Shown: positions 27,805-37,352 of the stretch, in pieces
Layout: the number at the start of each line of letters is the position of its first letter
Position numbering within the stretch: position 1 is the stretch's first letter
Source of the DNA: Actinomadura sp. WMMA1423
GTDB lineage: Bacteria; Actinomycetota; Actinomycetes; Streptosporangiales; Streptosporangiaceae
Length of the DNA stretch: 64,000 nucleotides
Reading direction: 5' to 3'
Assembly (NCBI RefSeq): GCF_006547145.1
Contig: NZ_CP041244.1
Coordinates: 2,790,001-2,854,000 of the forward strand
The notes under the pieces: generated by a model
Told to the model about the DNA's origin: nothing
The model's input: the letters and a program-made list of their open reading frames with translations, nothing else
The model's database searches: none
Translations under genes and position numbers: made by a program

Positions 27805-29427
27805 TCATCCGCTCCCTTCCAGCAGGTGCAGCCGGCCGCGGCGCTCGAACTCGGCCCGCAGCGCCCGCGCGTCCGGCGCGGTCAGCGGGCGGTAGTCGAG
27901 GTCGCGGCCGGGCCGCCACCACACCGGGTCGTCGGTGCGCCAGGCGTCCCGGGCCAGCCGGCGCTTGAGGATCTTGTTGGAGGCGGTCGCGGGCAGTTCC
28001 CGCGCCACCCGGACGTAGCGCGGGATCCACTTCGGGCTCAGATCGGCGCGCCCGCGCACGTAGGCCGCGAACGCGGCGGGGTCGAAGGCGTCGGCGGCGA
28101 CGGCCAGCATCACCTGGTCGCCGGACGCCGCGTCCGGTACCCCGTACACCGCGAGCTGCCGGACTCCGGGCAGCTCCGCCAGGGCGCGCTCCACCTGGAC
28201 GGCGCCGAAGTTCTCGCCGTCCACGCGGAGCCTGTCGCCGCTGCGCCCGGCGAAGAAGACGTAGCCGTCCGCGTCGGCGTAGGCGAGGTCGCCGCTCCAG
28301 TAGACGCCGTCGCGAAGCCGGTCGGGGGCGTCCTCCTTGTAGTACCCGTCGAACAGGCCGAGGTCGCCGGTCTTGACCAGCTCCCCCACGGCCTCGTCGC
28401 CGTTCACCAGGCGTCCGGCCTCGTCGAACACAGCGGGCGGGCAGGGCCGCCCGGTCGCCGGGTCGAGGATCGCGACGCCGTCGGCCCGCTTCCCGAGCGC
28501 GCCCTCCGGGCCGAACGGGTCGGGCGACAGCGCGATCGCGGTCTCCGTCGAGCCGTACCCGTCGATGACGAAGCACCCGAAACGCTCGCCGAACGCCTTC
28601 TGCTCCACCGGCGCAGCCTCGTTCCCGAAGGCGAACTGCACCGGATTATCTGTGTCGTCGGCCTTGGCCGGGGTGGCCAGCACGTACGACAGGGCCTTGC
28701 CGACGTAGTGCAGGTAGGTGCAGCCGTGCGCGCGCACGTCCGGCAGGACGGCCGACGCCGAGAACCGGGCGCGCAGCACGAGTTCGGCCCCCGCCGCCAG
28801 CGCGGGGGCGTAGGCCGCCATGACCGCGCCCGAGTGGAACAGCGGCATCGGGCAGTAGACGACCGCCTCCGGCGACAGCATGCGCTCGGCGAGCATCTCG
28901 CCCGGCACGACCACCTTGCGGTGGGTGACGCGGACGGCGCGCGGCCGTCCCGACGTCCCGGAGGTGAAGATCAGCATGAGCAGGGTGCCGCTCCCGATCG
29001 CCGGCGCGCCCGGGGGCGGGGAGCCCGCGAACGGCGCGACCGTCTCCCCGAGGGCGTCCACGTCCAGGACCGGGAGCCCGAGGGCGGCGGCCTTCGCCGC
29101 GTACCGGGGCTGGGTGACGACGAGGTCGCAGTCGGCGCGCCCGGCGTCGCCCGCGAGTTCGGCCGCGCTTCGCGTCGGGTTCAGCGCCACCACCACCGCG
29201 CCGGACAGCGCCGCGCCGCAGAGGAGGAACACCACCTCGGGAAGGTTGTCGAGCAGCACACCGACATGGACCGGACGGTCGGGGCGCGCCTGGCCGCCCA
29301 TCCAGGCGGCGCGGGACGCGCACTCGGCGACGACCTCCAGCCACGTCCAGGCACGGCCGTCGTCGGCGGAGCGCAGCCCGGGGCGGTCGTCGTCCGCCCG
29401 CGCCTCCAGCAGCGCCGCGACGCTCAC
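27805..29427 (-). CDS. fadD17: Acyl-CoA synthetase, FadD17-like
   Basis: A 540-residue ANL-superfamily ligase that activates a carboxylic acid, probably a steroid side chain, via an acyl-AMP. Motifs are the P-loop IFTSGTSGRPRAV, DGYGSTETAIA, the hinge YWSGDLAYADADGYVFFAGR, and the C-terminal catalytic lysine in ATASNKILKRRL. GTG 29427 follows GGGAGG at 9 bp. It is the first gene of the three-gene operon, 36 bp downstream of a KstR-like box and divergent from kstR. Confidence 0.85.
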   Translation of the reverse strand: MSVAALLEARADDDRPGLRSADDGRAWTWLEVVAECASRAAWMGGQARPDRPVHVGVLLDNLPEVVFLLCGAALSGAVVVALNPTRSAAELAGDAGRADCDLVVTQPRYAAKAAALGLPVLDVDALGETVAPFAGSPPPGAPAIGSGTLLMLIFTSGTSGRPRAVRVTHRKVVVPGEMLAERMLSPEAVVYCPMPLFHSGAVMAAYAPALAAGAELVLRARFSASAVLPDVRAHGCTYLHYVGKALSYVLATPAKADDTDNPVQFAFGNEAAPVEQKAFGERFGCFVIDGYGSTETAIALSPDPFGPEGALGKRADGVAILDPATGRPCPPAVFDEAGRLVNGDEAVGELVKTGDLGLFDGYYKEDAPDRLRDGVYWSGDLAYADADGYVFFAGRSGDRLRVDGENFGAVQVERALAELPGVRQLAVYGVPDAASGDQVMLAVAADAFDPAAFAAYVRGRADLSPKWIPRYVRVARELPATASNKILKRRLARDAWRTDDPVWWRPGRDLDYRPLTAPDARALRAEFERRGRLHLLEGSG

Positions 29428-29463
29428 CGGCCCACCTCCCCGCTCCGTCCCACGGCGAAAAAG

Positions 29464-29477
29464 TAGAACAGATTCTA
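29464..29477. promoter_or_regulatory. KstR-like box upstream of the fadD17-like operon
   Basis: TAGAACAGATTCTA matches the KstR consensus TnnAACnnGTTnnA at seven of eight fixed positions (A instead of G in GTT) and is extended to a 16-bp palindrome GTAGAA-CAGA-TTCTAC. Confidence 0.75.
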
Positions 29478-29586
29478 CTAACTGTCCAGAGGATCGATCT
29501 CCCCCGCCCGCAACCCGGTTCCCCTGGGTGTCATGGGCAACCGCCCAGGTATGGGCGGCCGGGACGAGATCGCGATGGGCTGATCA

Positions 29587-29600
29587 GATAACAGGTTCTC
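29587..29600. promoter_or_regulatory. Candidate KstR autoregulatory box
   Basis: GATAACAGGTTCTC keeps the AACnnGTT core of the KstR consensus but lacks the outer T and A. It lies 64 bp before the kstR start, as expected for autoregulation. Confidence 0.5.
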
Positions 29601-29663
29601 GCAAGAGCGGTACGCTTGGGGGGACCGTCGGGCGGCCGAGCCCGCACAGAAGGGAAGGCGACC

Positions 29664-30284
29664 GTGACCGCAGAGCCGACAGTGACCGGGGAAGAGACCC
29701 GGGGTCAGCCGGGCGGCCAGGGCGTGCGCTCCCGCAGCCAGCACCAGCGGCGCAAGCGTATCGTCCAGGCGGCCGCGGCGCTCGCCTCGCGCGGCGGCAT
29801 CGAGGCGATGCAGATGCGCACCGTGTCCGAGCGCGCCGGCGTCGCCCTCGGCACCCTCTACCGCTACTTCCCGTCCAAGATGGACCTGGTCGTCGCCGTC
29901 GTCAGCGAGGAGATCGACCTCCTCGAAGGCAGCATCGAGCGCCGCCCGCCCCGCGCGGGCGCCGCCCCGGACCGCGCCGTCGAGGTGCTGATGCGCGCCA
30001 CCCGCGGCCTGATGCGCGAGCCGGAGCTGGCCGAGGCGCTGATCCGCTCCCTCCTGCTGTCCGACGTCAAGACCGACTTCGGCGACCGCATGAGCGAGCT
30101 GCTGCTGCGCGCCGCGTCCGGCCCGCCCGAGGACATCCCCGCCGAGGACCCCCGCCGCCTCGCCTCCCGCGCCCTGTCCGGCATCTGGACCATGGAGATG
30201 ATCGAGATGCTGCGCGGCAACGCCACCGCCGAGGAGATCCAGGCCCGCCTGGAGATCACCGCCTCCCGCCTCCTCATCGACTGA
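29664..30284 (+). CDS. kstR: TetR-family repressor KstR (steroid catabolism)
   Basis: A 206-residue TetR regulator. The block QRRKRIVQAAAALASRGG, then EAMQMRTVSERAGVALGTLY and RYFPSK (about residues 28-72) is closely like mycobacterial KstR as I recall it, which represses cholesterol catabolism genes and is released by a steroid-CoA intermediate. Boxes with its consensus lie upstream of this gene, of the divergent fadD17 operon, and at 54716, 57172 and 63913. GTG 29664 is preceded by AAGGGAAGG. The name rests on sequence pattern and regulon context. Confidence 0.82.
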   Translation: MTAEPTVTGEETRGQPGGQGVRSRSQHQRRKRIVQAAAALASRGGIEAMQMRTVSERAGVALGTLYRYFPSKMDLVVAVVSEEIDLLEGSIERRPPRAGAAPDRAVEVLMRATRGLMREPELAEALIRSLLLSDVKTDFGDRMSELLLRAASGPPEDIPAEDPRRLASRALSGIWTMEMIEMLRGNATAEEIQARLEITASRLLID

Positions 30285-30393
30285 GCGCCGGGCGAAGACG
30301 GAGAGTCACCTCCCCAACGCATTCCCACGTGTCGCCCATGTCTTCCCCATTAGCCTTGGATCCGACAGGAGCCAGGACGAGCAAGGGGTGCCA

Positions 30394-30627
30394 GTGACCG
30401 GACAGGAACCGATCCTCAGCGACGGGGTCATCATCGAGTTCATCGATGGCAAGGACGTCCCCGTCCAGCACAAGGACTTCGGTGAGCGGGCGGTCGTCAT
30501 GCGCGACGCCAAGAACCCCGAGGGCCCGATCCTCTACTTCACCGAGGCCGAGTGGGACGCCTTCATCGCCGGCGTCAAGGACGGCGAGTTCGACGACCTC
30601 CTGGAAGACCCCACCGAAGCCTCCTGA
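30394..30627 (+). CDS. DUF397 domain protein
   Basis: A 77-residue actinobacterial DUF397 protein with the signature VVMRDAKNPEGPILYFTEAEWDAF followed by an acidic tail. Relatives often accompany an Xre-type regulator in developmental or antibiotic control; none is adjacent here. GTG 30394 has AAGGGG at a 5-bp spacing; GTG 30388 is two codons earlier and overlaps that site. A strong terminator follows. Confidence 0.85.
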   Translation: MTGQEPILSDGVIIEFIDGKDVPVQHKDFGERAVVMRDAKNPEGPILYFTEAEWDAFIAGVKDGEFDDLLEDPTEAS

Positions 30628-30633
30628 ACGAGA

Positions 30634-30663
30634 AACGCCCCCCGGTGGCCACCGGGGGGCGTT
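30634..30663. terminator. Strong terminator, 30-bp perfect palindrome
   Basis: AACGCCCCCCGGTGG is followed directly by its exact reverse complement, giving a very stable hairpin (extended by CGAG/CTCG across a bulged A) just after the DUF397 stop and before the convergent gene at 30689. Confidence 0.85.
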
Positions 30664-30688
30664 CTCGAATACCGATCGCGAGACTGCC

Positions 30689-31354
30689 TCAGCCGAGCAG
30701 ATCGTCGACGCTCTCGGCCGTGGCCGCCCGAACAAGCCACTGATCCAGCCGCTCCTGGTCAGTGCAGGCCAGGATCTGCTCGCGCACCTCGTTCGACACC
30801 GACAGCCCCCGCGCGTCGAGGACCTTCAGGACCGATTTCGCCTCACCCCTGACCTCGCCCTTGGCCTGGGAGCGCAGGAACAGGTCGCTCTTGAACTCGT
30901 ATTCGACGATGCCGGTGTTCACAAGTTCCTCCAGGATGCGACGCGCGGCCTTCGGCAGCGCGTTGAGCACAAGGTCAGTGTATAGGTCAGCGTTCTCATG
31001 GCCCGCGTTCTCGATGGCGACGAGGGCGGCATGAGTGATCTCCATTGCCTCCTGGTCGGGAGTGGTGACGTTGGCCAGAGTGCCCACGATCGCCATCTCG
31101 GGGGCCTTGGCCGCCTGCTCGGTGCTGGTGACGAGTGGGCCGACACCGGGACCGACCACGAGCGGCCGCAGGTCGAAGCCCGGATGGCCGATCTTGATCG
31201 GCTCGCGGGCCCAGGCGGCTACCGGGCTTTCGGGGCAGATGACGAGCAGGTAGCACGGGCAGCGCGTCCTGGCCTTGAGGGTGGTGAGGTAGACAGGCCA
31301 CGAGCGACGCTTCGCCGGATCCTGGCGCTGCTGGACCTCGACGACGACGGCCAT
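30689..31354 (-). pseudogene. N-terminally truncated PD-(D/E)XK/Rpn-like protein
   Basis: The 221-residue frame starts at once with the nuclease-like core AVVVEVQQRQDPAKRRSWPVYL, where E-x-Q would be the active-site motif, followed by CPCYLLVICPESPVAAWA and a helical C-terminal region (KGEVRGEAKSVLKVLDARGL). From memory, full-length actinobacterial relatives have about 80-100 further N-terminal residues, including the first acidic catalytic residue. Here the frame runs upstream into the allantoicase 3' end and no family N-terminus is present. I read this as a 5'-truncated remnant, although translation from ATG 31354 is possible. Base composition is lower in GC than the neighbours. Confidence 0.6.
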
Positions 31355-31379
31355 GCTCGGGCTACCGGAGTCGCCCTCA

Positions 31380-32378
31380 CTATTGGTGAGTGTGGATACT
31401 CCAGTAATTTGTCAGGTCATTTTCGGATTTGGGGGTCAGGGCGCCCCAGAGGCGTAGGCGGGCTATGCCGCCGTCCGGGTAGATGTCCAGGCGGACCCTT
31501 GAGACCGGCTCGGTCTTCAGGCGGTAGCGGTGGCGGGTGTCGGGTTGCAGGCGGGTGCGCGGGAGGATCGTGGTCTGTTCGCCGTCGCTTGTGGTGGCCG
31601 TCAGTTGTGCTTCGGCGGGGGCGTTGAACTTCAGGTTCGTGGTGTCGATCTCGGCCAGGGCGATCGTGCCGGGGGCGGCCAGGGCTATCTCGGCCCAGTC
31701 GTTGGCGTCGTCGCGGCGGCGGGCCGTCTCCCAGCCTTCGGCCTGGGTGCGGGCCAGGCCGGGGAACAGCATGTTGTCGGGGGACGAGTAGAAGCGGTCG
31801 GAGCAGTCGAGGACGCGGGCGCCGTTCTCCAAGGCGGCCAGGTCTACGGTCAGGCCCGTCAGGAAGGCGGGGTCGGGGACGACCCTGCCGTGGACGCGGA
31901 GGCGCGCGATGCCGCCGTCCGGGAACATGTTGAGGCGCACGTGGGTGAAGACGCGATCTGGCCCGGTGGTGGGGAGCGCGTGAACGGTGTCGCCCTTGAG
32001 GGGGGTTCTCGGGACGATCTCCACCCAGTCGGCGGCCTCCAGTTCGGACGGGGTGGGGTGACCGGCGACGAAACAGGCCTCCACCGAGGCGTGCGGGGGG
32101 TAGTTGCCCTTGAACCAGGCCGTGTCGATGACGACGCCGTGGATCTGGCCGGGCAGACCCAGGCGGACCAGGGCCCAGTCGTGGCCGGGGGTGCGGCGGC
32201 GGGCGGTCTCCCAGCCGTCGTAGAGCTGGCCCTTCGGGCCGAAGGTCTCCGGCCGGAAGGCAGGCTTCCACGGGTTGAGCAGGTTCTCCTTCTCCGCGAA
32301 GGACTCGTCGCTCGCGGCGATGACCGAGCCGCCGAGCGGGCGGAGGGCCAGGTCCGGCAGGGAGGTGAAGTCGGTCAT
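31380..32378 (-). CDS. alc: Allantoicase
   Basis: A 332-residue protein made of two tandem copies of the allantoicase domain; each has GWETARRR and then FPDGGIARLR or YPDGGIARLR. It hydrolyses allantoate to ureidoglycolate and urea. ATG 32378 follows GGAGG and overlaps the allantoinase stop by four bases. It is the last gene of the nine-gene purine operon. The next gene downstream is a truncated remnant. Confidence 0.95.
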   Translation of the reverse strand: MTDFTSLPDLALRPLGGSVIAASDESFAEKENLLNPWKPAFRPETFGPKGQLYDGWETARRRTPGHDWALVRLGLPGQIHGVVIDTAWFKGNYPPHASVEACFVAGHPTPSELEAADWVEIVPRTPLKGDTVHALPTTGPDRVFTHVRLNMFPDGGIARLRVHGRVVPDPAFLTGLTVDLAALENGARVLDCSDRFYSSPDNMLFPGLARTQAEGWETARRRDDANDWAEIALAAPGTIALAEIDTTNLKFNAPAEAQLTATTSDGEQTTILPRTRLQPDTRHRYRLKTEPVSRVRLDIYPDGGIARLRLWGALTPKSENDLTNYWSIHTHQ

Positions 32379-33673
32379 CGTGCCTCCGAGCGGGTGAGCA
32401 GGCGTCCGGCGGGGGTGTCGGCGACGCGTTCCCCGCGCAGCCATGTCGTCTGGACGACCCCCGTCAGCGTCCTGCCCTCGTAGGGGGTGACGGGGTGGCG
32501 GTGGTGCAGGGCCGAAGGGGTGACGGTGAACGTCTCGTCGGGGGCGAAGGCGACCAGGTCGGCGTCGTTGCCGGGGACTATGCCGCCCTTGCCGGGGACG
32601 GCGGCGAGCGCGGCGGGGGCCTGCGACATCCAGCGGGCGACCGAGGCCAGGTCGTGGCCGCGGTCGCGGGCGGCCGTCCACACGGCGGGCAGCCCGAGTT
32701 GCAGGGACGAGACGCCGCCCCACGCGGTGGCGAAGTCGCCGCGTTTCAGTTCGGGCGTGCAGGGCGAGTGGTCGGTGACCACGCAGGAGATCACGCCGGA
32801 GGCGAGGCCCTGCCAGAGCCGGTCGCGGTTGGCCGCGTCGCGGATGGGCGGGCAGCACTTGAACGCGGCGGTGCCGGCGTCGCCGTCGCAGAGGGTCAGG
32901 TAGTGCGGGCAGGTCTCGGCGGTCACCGGCAGGCCGTCCGCCTGGGCCTTGGCGAGGACGTCCAGGCAGTCGGCCGCCGAGAGGTGCAGGATGTGGGCGC
33001 GCACCCCGGTCTCCTCCGCCAGCCGGACGACCTGTTCGACGGCCCGGCGCTCGGCCGAGGGCGGGCGCGAGGTGAGGAACGCGGCGTAGTCGCCGGACGA
33101 GGGAGACGACAGCGACGCCGGGTCCTCGGCGTGCACGATGACCAGGCCGCCGAACGAGGCGATCTCCCGGAACGCCGCCTCCATCTCGGCGGGCGCGAGG
33201 GGCGGGAACTCGGGGACGCCCGAGTCGGAGGCGAAGCACTTGAACCCGAAGACGCCGAGGTCGTGCAGCGGGCGCAGCGAGGCCGCGTTGCCGGGGATCG
33301 CGCCGCCCCAGAAGCCGACGTCCACGGCGCACGCGCCCTCGGCGGCGGCGCGCTTGGCCGCGAGGGCCGCCGGGTCGACGGTCGGGGGCAGCGAGTTGAG
33401 CGGCATGTCGACGAGCGTGGTCACGCCGCCCGCGGCGGCGGCGCGGGTCGCGGTGGCGAAGCCCTCCCACTCGGTGCGGCCCGGCTCGTTGATGTGGACG
33501 TGGGTGTCGACGAGCCCGGGCAGTAGCGCGACGTCGCCGAGGTCCACCGAGGCGGGGGTGTCGTAGGGCGTGACCGCGGCGATGCGGCCGCCGCGGACCG
33601 AGACGGCGGCGGGCCGCTCCCCTTCCGGCAGGACGGTCCGGCGGGACCGGATGACGAGGGCGTCCCGCGTCAT
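32375..33673 (-). CDS. allB: Allantoinase
   Basis: A 432-residue cyclic amidohydrolase. Metal ligands are in DTHVHINEPG, the bridging carboxylated lysine in GVFGFKCFASDSG, further histidines in VIVHAED and HILHLS, and the Asp in CVVTDHSPCT. It opens allantoin to allantoate. The ATG overlaps the upstream stop by four bases. Confidence 0.95.
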   Translation of the reverse strand: MTRDALVIRSRRTVLPEGERPAAVSVRGGRIAAVTPYDTPASVDLGDVALLPGLVDTHVHINEPGRTEWEGFATATRAAAAGGVTTLVDMPLNSLPPTVDPAALAAKRAAAEGACAVDVGFWGGAIPGNAASLRPLHDLGVFGFKCFASDSGVPEFPPLAPAEMEAAFREIASFGGLVIVHAEDPASLSSPSSGDYAAFLTSRPPSAERRAVEQVVRLAEETGVRAHILHLSAADCLDVLAKAQADGLPVTAETCPHYLTLCDGDAGTAAFKCCPPIRDAANRDRLWQGLASGVISCVVTDHSPCTPELKRGDFATAWGGVSSLQLGLPAVWTAARDRGHDLASVARWMSQAPAALAAVPGKGGIVPGNDADLVAFAPDETFTVTPSALHHRHPVTPYEGRTLTGVVQTTWLRGERVADTPAGRLLTRSEAR

Positions 33674-35991
33674 GGGCCGGCCACGATGTGCTCCGGCCGG
33701 ACGGGGACCCTCGTCAGGGCCCGGCCCGTCGCGTCCCTGACCGCCGCGACGACGGCGGGCGTGGACGACAGGGTCGGCGGCTCCCCCGCGCCGCGCAGGC
33801 CGTAGGGCGCCTCCGGGTCGGGGTTCTCCAGGATCTCCAGCCGCATCGGCGGCATGTCGAGGATGGTGGGGATCAGGTAGTCGGTGAAGGACGGGTTGCG
33901 GACGAGGCCGTCCGTCACGACGATCTCCTCCATCAGCGCGAGGCCGAGGCCCTGCGCGGTCCCGCCGTGGATCTGGCCCTCCACGCCCGTCCGGTTGATG
34001 ATCTTGCCGACGTCCTGGACGGCGGCCAGCTCGACGACCTTGACGAGGCCGAGCTCCACGTCCACGTCGACGACGGCCCGGTGCACGCAGAGCGCGAGCT
34101 GGGTGTGGGTGCGCCCCTGGCCGGTGAGGGGGTCCATGGGCGTCGTGCGCCGGTGGTGGTACTCGCGGGTCTCCTCGATGGCGGTGTCGCCGAGGACGTC
34201 CTCGATCGTGCCGAGCGCGCCGTCCGCCCGCGACACGATCTTCCCGCCGGAGACCGACAGGTCGGTGCGGCCGAAGCGGCGCCCGGCGAGCGCGAGCAGC
34301 TCGGCGCGGACCGCCTCGCAGGCCGTCTTGACCGCCCCGCCCGTCATGTACGACTGGCGGGACGCGCTGGAGGAGCCGGCGTCGCCGACCCGGTTGTCCG
34401 CCGGGGCGATCGTGACCTTCTGGACGCCCAGCTCCGTCCGCGCGATCTGCTCCTGGACCGTGACGAGGCCCTGCCCGACCTCGGCCGCCGCGGTGTGCAC
34501 GAGCGCGGCGGCCTCCCCGCCGACGACCTCCAGCCGGACGCGGGCCGTGGACAGGTCGTCGAAGCCCTCGGAGAAGCAGATGTTCTTGAGCCCGACGCCG
34601 TAGCCGACGCCCCGCACGACGCCCTCGCCGTGGGTCGTCTGGGAGACGCCGCCCGGCAGGTCGCGCAGGTCGGAACGGTCGGGTTCGGGAGGCAGCGGCA
34701 TGGCCTCCAGCCGGGTCAGCATCTCCGCGAGGGGCGCGGGCGACTCGATGACCTGCCCGGTCGCCAGCCTGGAGCCCTGGGTGACGGCGTTGCGGCGGCG
34801 CACCTCGACCGGGTCGAGGCCGCAGGCCGCGCCGAGCCTGTCCATCATCGACTCGTAGGCGAAGCACGCCTGGACGGCGCCGAAGCCGCGCATCGCGCCG
34901 CACGGCGGGTTGTTGGTATAGACGCCGTACCCGTCGATCCGGATGTTGGGTATCTCGTAGGGACCGACGCCCAGCGAGGCCGCGTTCCCGACGACGTTCA
35001 TCGTGGACGAGGTGTACGCGCCGCCGTCCAGGACGATCTCGACGTCGGCGTAGAGGAGCCTTCCGTCCCGCGTGGCGCCGAACTCGTACCGCATCTGCGC
35101 GGGATGCCGGTGGACGTGCCCGAAGAACGACTCGTACCGGTTGTACGACATCTTGACGGGCCTGCCGGTGTGCAGCGCCAGCATCGCCGCGTGGATCTGC
35201 ATCGACAGGTCCTCGCGCCCGCCGAACGCGCCGCCGACGCCGGCGAGCGTCATGTGGATCTGGTCCTCGCGCAGCGCGAGGCAGGGCGCGATCTGCTTGA
35301 GGTCGTTGTGGATCCACTGGGTGGAGACGTGCAGGTCGACGCCGCCGTCCTCGGTGGGGATCGCCAGGCCCGCCTCCGGTCCGAGGAACGCCTGGTCCTG
35401 GATGCCGACCTCGTACTCGCCCGACACCACGACCTCCGCCCCGGCCTTCGCGGCGTCCACGTCCCCGACCCGGACCGGCTGGTACCGGGTGATGCCACCG
35501 CGGTCCTGGACCTTCAGTCCCTCCGGGTCGGCGAGCACGGCGCGCGGGTCGGTGACCGGCTCCAGCACCTCGTACTCGACGGCTATCCGGTCCATGGCGC
35601 GCCGCGCCGTCTCGGGGTGGTCGGCGGCGACCAGCGCGACCGGCTCGCCCTGGTACCTGACCTGGTCGATCGCGAGGACGGGCTGGTCGTCGGGGTGGTC
35701 GATGCCGAACGTCCTGCGGCCCGGCACGTCCTCATGGGTGAGGACGGCGCGGACGCCGGGCATCGCCAGCGCGGGCCCGATGTCGAGCGACCGGATCCGG
35801 GCGCGGGGGTGGGGGCTCCGGAGCGTCGCGCCCCACACCATCCCCTCCATCCACAGGTCGGAGGCGTAGGCGAACTCTCCGGCGACCTTGAGCGTGCCGT
35901 CCGGCCGCAGGGGGCTCTCCCCGACCCCGCCGGTGCCCGGAGCGGCCGCCGGGGCCGCGTCGGCGAGCGGGGTCTCGATCGGGAACGTCAT
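33670..35991 (-). CDS. xdhA: Xanthine dehydrogenase, molybdopterin-binding subunit
   Basis: A 773-residue large subunit. Blocks for Mo-cofactor binding are GVGGAFGGREDLS, PPCGAMRGFGAVQACFAYE, AAEVGQGLVTVQEQIA and the catalytic Glu region GLRGAGEPPTLSSTP. It oxidises hypoxanthine and xanthine to urate together with the FAD and 2Fe-2S subunits. The 2Fe-2S and FAD genes lie upstream, separated by the deaminase gene; all junctions overlap by 1-4 bases. Confidence 0.95.
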   Translation of the reverse strand: MTFPIETPLADAAPAAAPGTGGVGESPLRPDGTLKVAGEFAYASDLWMEGMVWGATLRSPHPRARIRSLDIGPALAMPGVRAVLTHEDVPGRRTFGIDHPDDQPVLAIDQVRYQGEPVALVAADHPETARRAMDRIAVEYEVLEPVTDPRAVLADPEGLKVQDRGGITRYQPVRVGDVDAAKAGAEVVVSGEYEVGIQDQAFLGPEAGLAIPTEDGGVDLHVSTQWIHNDLKQIAPCLALREDQIHMTLAGVGGAFGGREDLSMQIHAAMLALHTGRPVKMSYNRYESFFGHVHRHPAQMRYEFGATRDGRLLYADVEIVLDGGAYTSSTMNVVGNAASLGVGPYEIPNIRIDGYGVYTNNPPCGAMRGFGAVQACFAYESMMDRLGAACGLDPVEVRRRNAVTQGSRLATGQVIESPAPLAEMLTRLEAMPLPPEPDRSDLRDLPGGVSQTTHGEGVVRGVGYGVGLKNICFSEGFDDLSTARVRLEVVGGEAAALVHTAAAEVGQGLVTVQEQIARTELGVQKVTIAPADNRVGDAGSSSASRQSYMTGGAVKTACEAVRAELLALAGRRFGRTDLSVSGGKIVSRADGALGTIEDVLGDTAIEETREYHHRRTTPMDPLTGQGRTHTQLALCVHRAVVDVDVELGLVKVVELAAVQDVGKIINRTGVEGQIHGGTAQGLGLALMEEIVVTDGLVRNPSFTDYLIPTILDMPPMRLEILENPDPEAPYGLRGAGEPPTLSSTPAVVAAVRDATGRALTRVPVRPEHIVAGP

Positions 35992-37352
35992 CGGAGCACC
36001 TCCTCCGCGAGGCGCATCAGGCGGCGGTGGGCCCGCGCGCCGCGCCGCCCGGCCTCGTCCTGCGGGACGGTGACGAGCGTGTCGCCGTCCACGACGGTCC
36101 GCCCGCCGACGAGCAGGCGCTCCAGCGGCGGCACCGGCCCGAACGCCAGCGCGACCACGGGATCGTCGACCGCCTCGCGGAACCCGTCGACCCGCCACAG
36201 CGCGACGTCGGCGAGCATGCCGGGCGCGAGGGAGCCGATCTCGTCCTCGCGGCCGAGGCAGCGGGCGCCGCCGAGGGTCGCGATCTCCAGGGCCTGCCGG
36301 GCGTTCAGCGCGGTCGGCCCGTACCGGGCGCGCTGCATGTAGATCGCCTGCCGGAGCTCCCCCGCCAGCGGGACGAGTTCCGCCGACGCCGCCCCGTCCA
36401 CGCCGAGCCCGACCGCCGCGCCGGCCTCCAGCAGGTGCGCCACGCGGGCGATCCCGGCGCCGAGGCGGGCGTTGGAACTCGGGCAGTGCGCGGTGCCGGT
36501 GCGGGTCTCGGCGAGCCGCTTGACGTCGGTGTCGTGCAGGTGGACGCAGTGCGCGAGCCACACGTCGGGCCCCAGCCAGCCGATCGAGTCCATGTACTCG
36601 GTCGGCGTCATGCCGAACTGCTCGCGCGTGTGCTCCTCCTCGTCGAGCGTCTCGGCGAGGTGGGTGTGCAGCCGCACGCCCTTGTCCCGCGCCAGGCGGG
36701 CCGACTCGACCAGCAGGTCCCGCGTGACGGAGAACGGGGAGCACGGCGCGACCGCGACGCGCAGCATGGAGCCGGGCGAGGGGTCGTGGTGGCGGTCGAT
36801 CGCGGCCTCGGTCTCGGCGAGGATCGTGTCGATGTCCTCGACGACCTCGTCCGGGGGCAGCCCGCCCTGCGACTCGCCCCGGTCCATCGACCCCCGGCAC
36901 GGATGGAACCGGACGCCGATCTCCCGGGCGGCCTCGATCTCGGCGGCGAACAGGTCCCCGCGCCCCTTGGGGAACAGGTAGTGGTGGTCGGTGGATGTCG
37001 TGCAGCCCGACTTGGCGAGCCAACCGAGCCCGGCGGTGGCGGCGCCGGCGACGACCTCCGCGTCCATCTTCGACCACGGCTTGTAGAGGGTGGTCAACCA
37101 CTCGAACAGGGTGCCGTCGACGGCCATGCCCTGGCTCGCCCACTGGTAGAGGTGGTGGTGGGAGTTGACCAGGCCGGGGGTGGCGAGGCAGCCCGTGCCG
37201 TCGATCCGTTCGGCCTCGCCCGCGCCGGTCCCGGGCGCGGGGCCGGGGCCCACGGCCGTGATCCGGTCGCCTTCGACGACGATGTGGCCGCCCGGGTACT
37301 CGGCTCCGGACACGGTGGCGACGTGCGCGTTCTCTATGATGAGGCGTCTCAT
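35988..37352 (-). CDS. 8-oxoguanine deaminase (amidohydrolase family)
   Basis: A 454-residue metal-dependent deaminase of the AtzB/8-oxoguanine deaminase group. Metal ligands appear as NSHHHLYQW, LHTHLAET, AHCVHLHD and GVDGAAS. It most likely converts 8-oxoguanine, or a similar oxidised purine, to urate, feeding the same pathway as xanthine dehydrogenase. It sits between the 2Fe-2S and molybdenum subunit genes with four-base overlaps on both sides. Guanine deaminase activity is the main alternative. Confidence 0.85.
   Translation of the reverse strand: MRRLIIENAHVATVSGAEYPGGHIVVEGDRITAVGPGPAPGTGAGEAERIDGTGCLATPGLVNSHHHLYQWASQGMAVDGTLFEWLTTLYKPWSKMDAEVVAGAATAGLGWLAKSGCTTSTDHHYLFPKGRGDLFAAEIEAAREIGVRFHPCRGSMDRGESQGGLPPDEVVEDIDTILAETEAAIDRHHDPSPGSMLRVAVAPCSPFSVTRDLLVESARLARDKGVRLHTHLAETLDEEEHTREQFGMTPTEYMDSIGWLGPDVWLAHCVHLHDTDVKRLAETRTGTAHCPSSNARLGAGIARVAHLLEAGAAVGLGVDGAASAELVPLAGELRQAIYMQRARYGPTALNARQALEIATLGGARCLGREDEIGSLAPGMLADVALWRVDGFREAVDDPVVALAFGPVPPLERLLVGGRTVVDGDTLVTVPQDEAGRRGARAHRRLMRLAEEVLR

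Noticed and set aside
25933..29466. Long plus-strand frame (1177 codons) opposite the fadD17-fadE27-fadE26 genes
   Set aside because: It mirrors three conserved genes on the other strand and shows no domain of its own.
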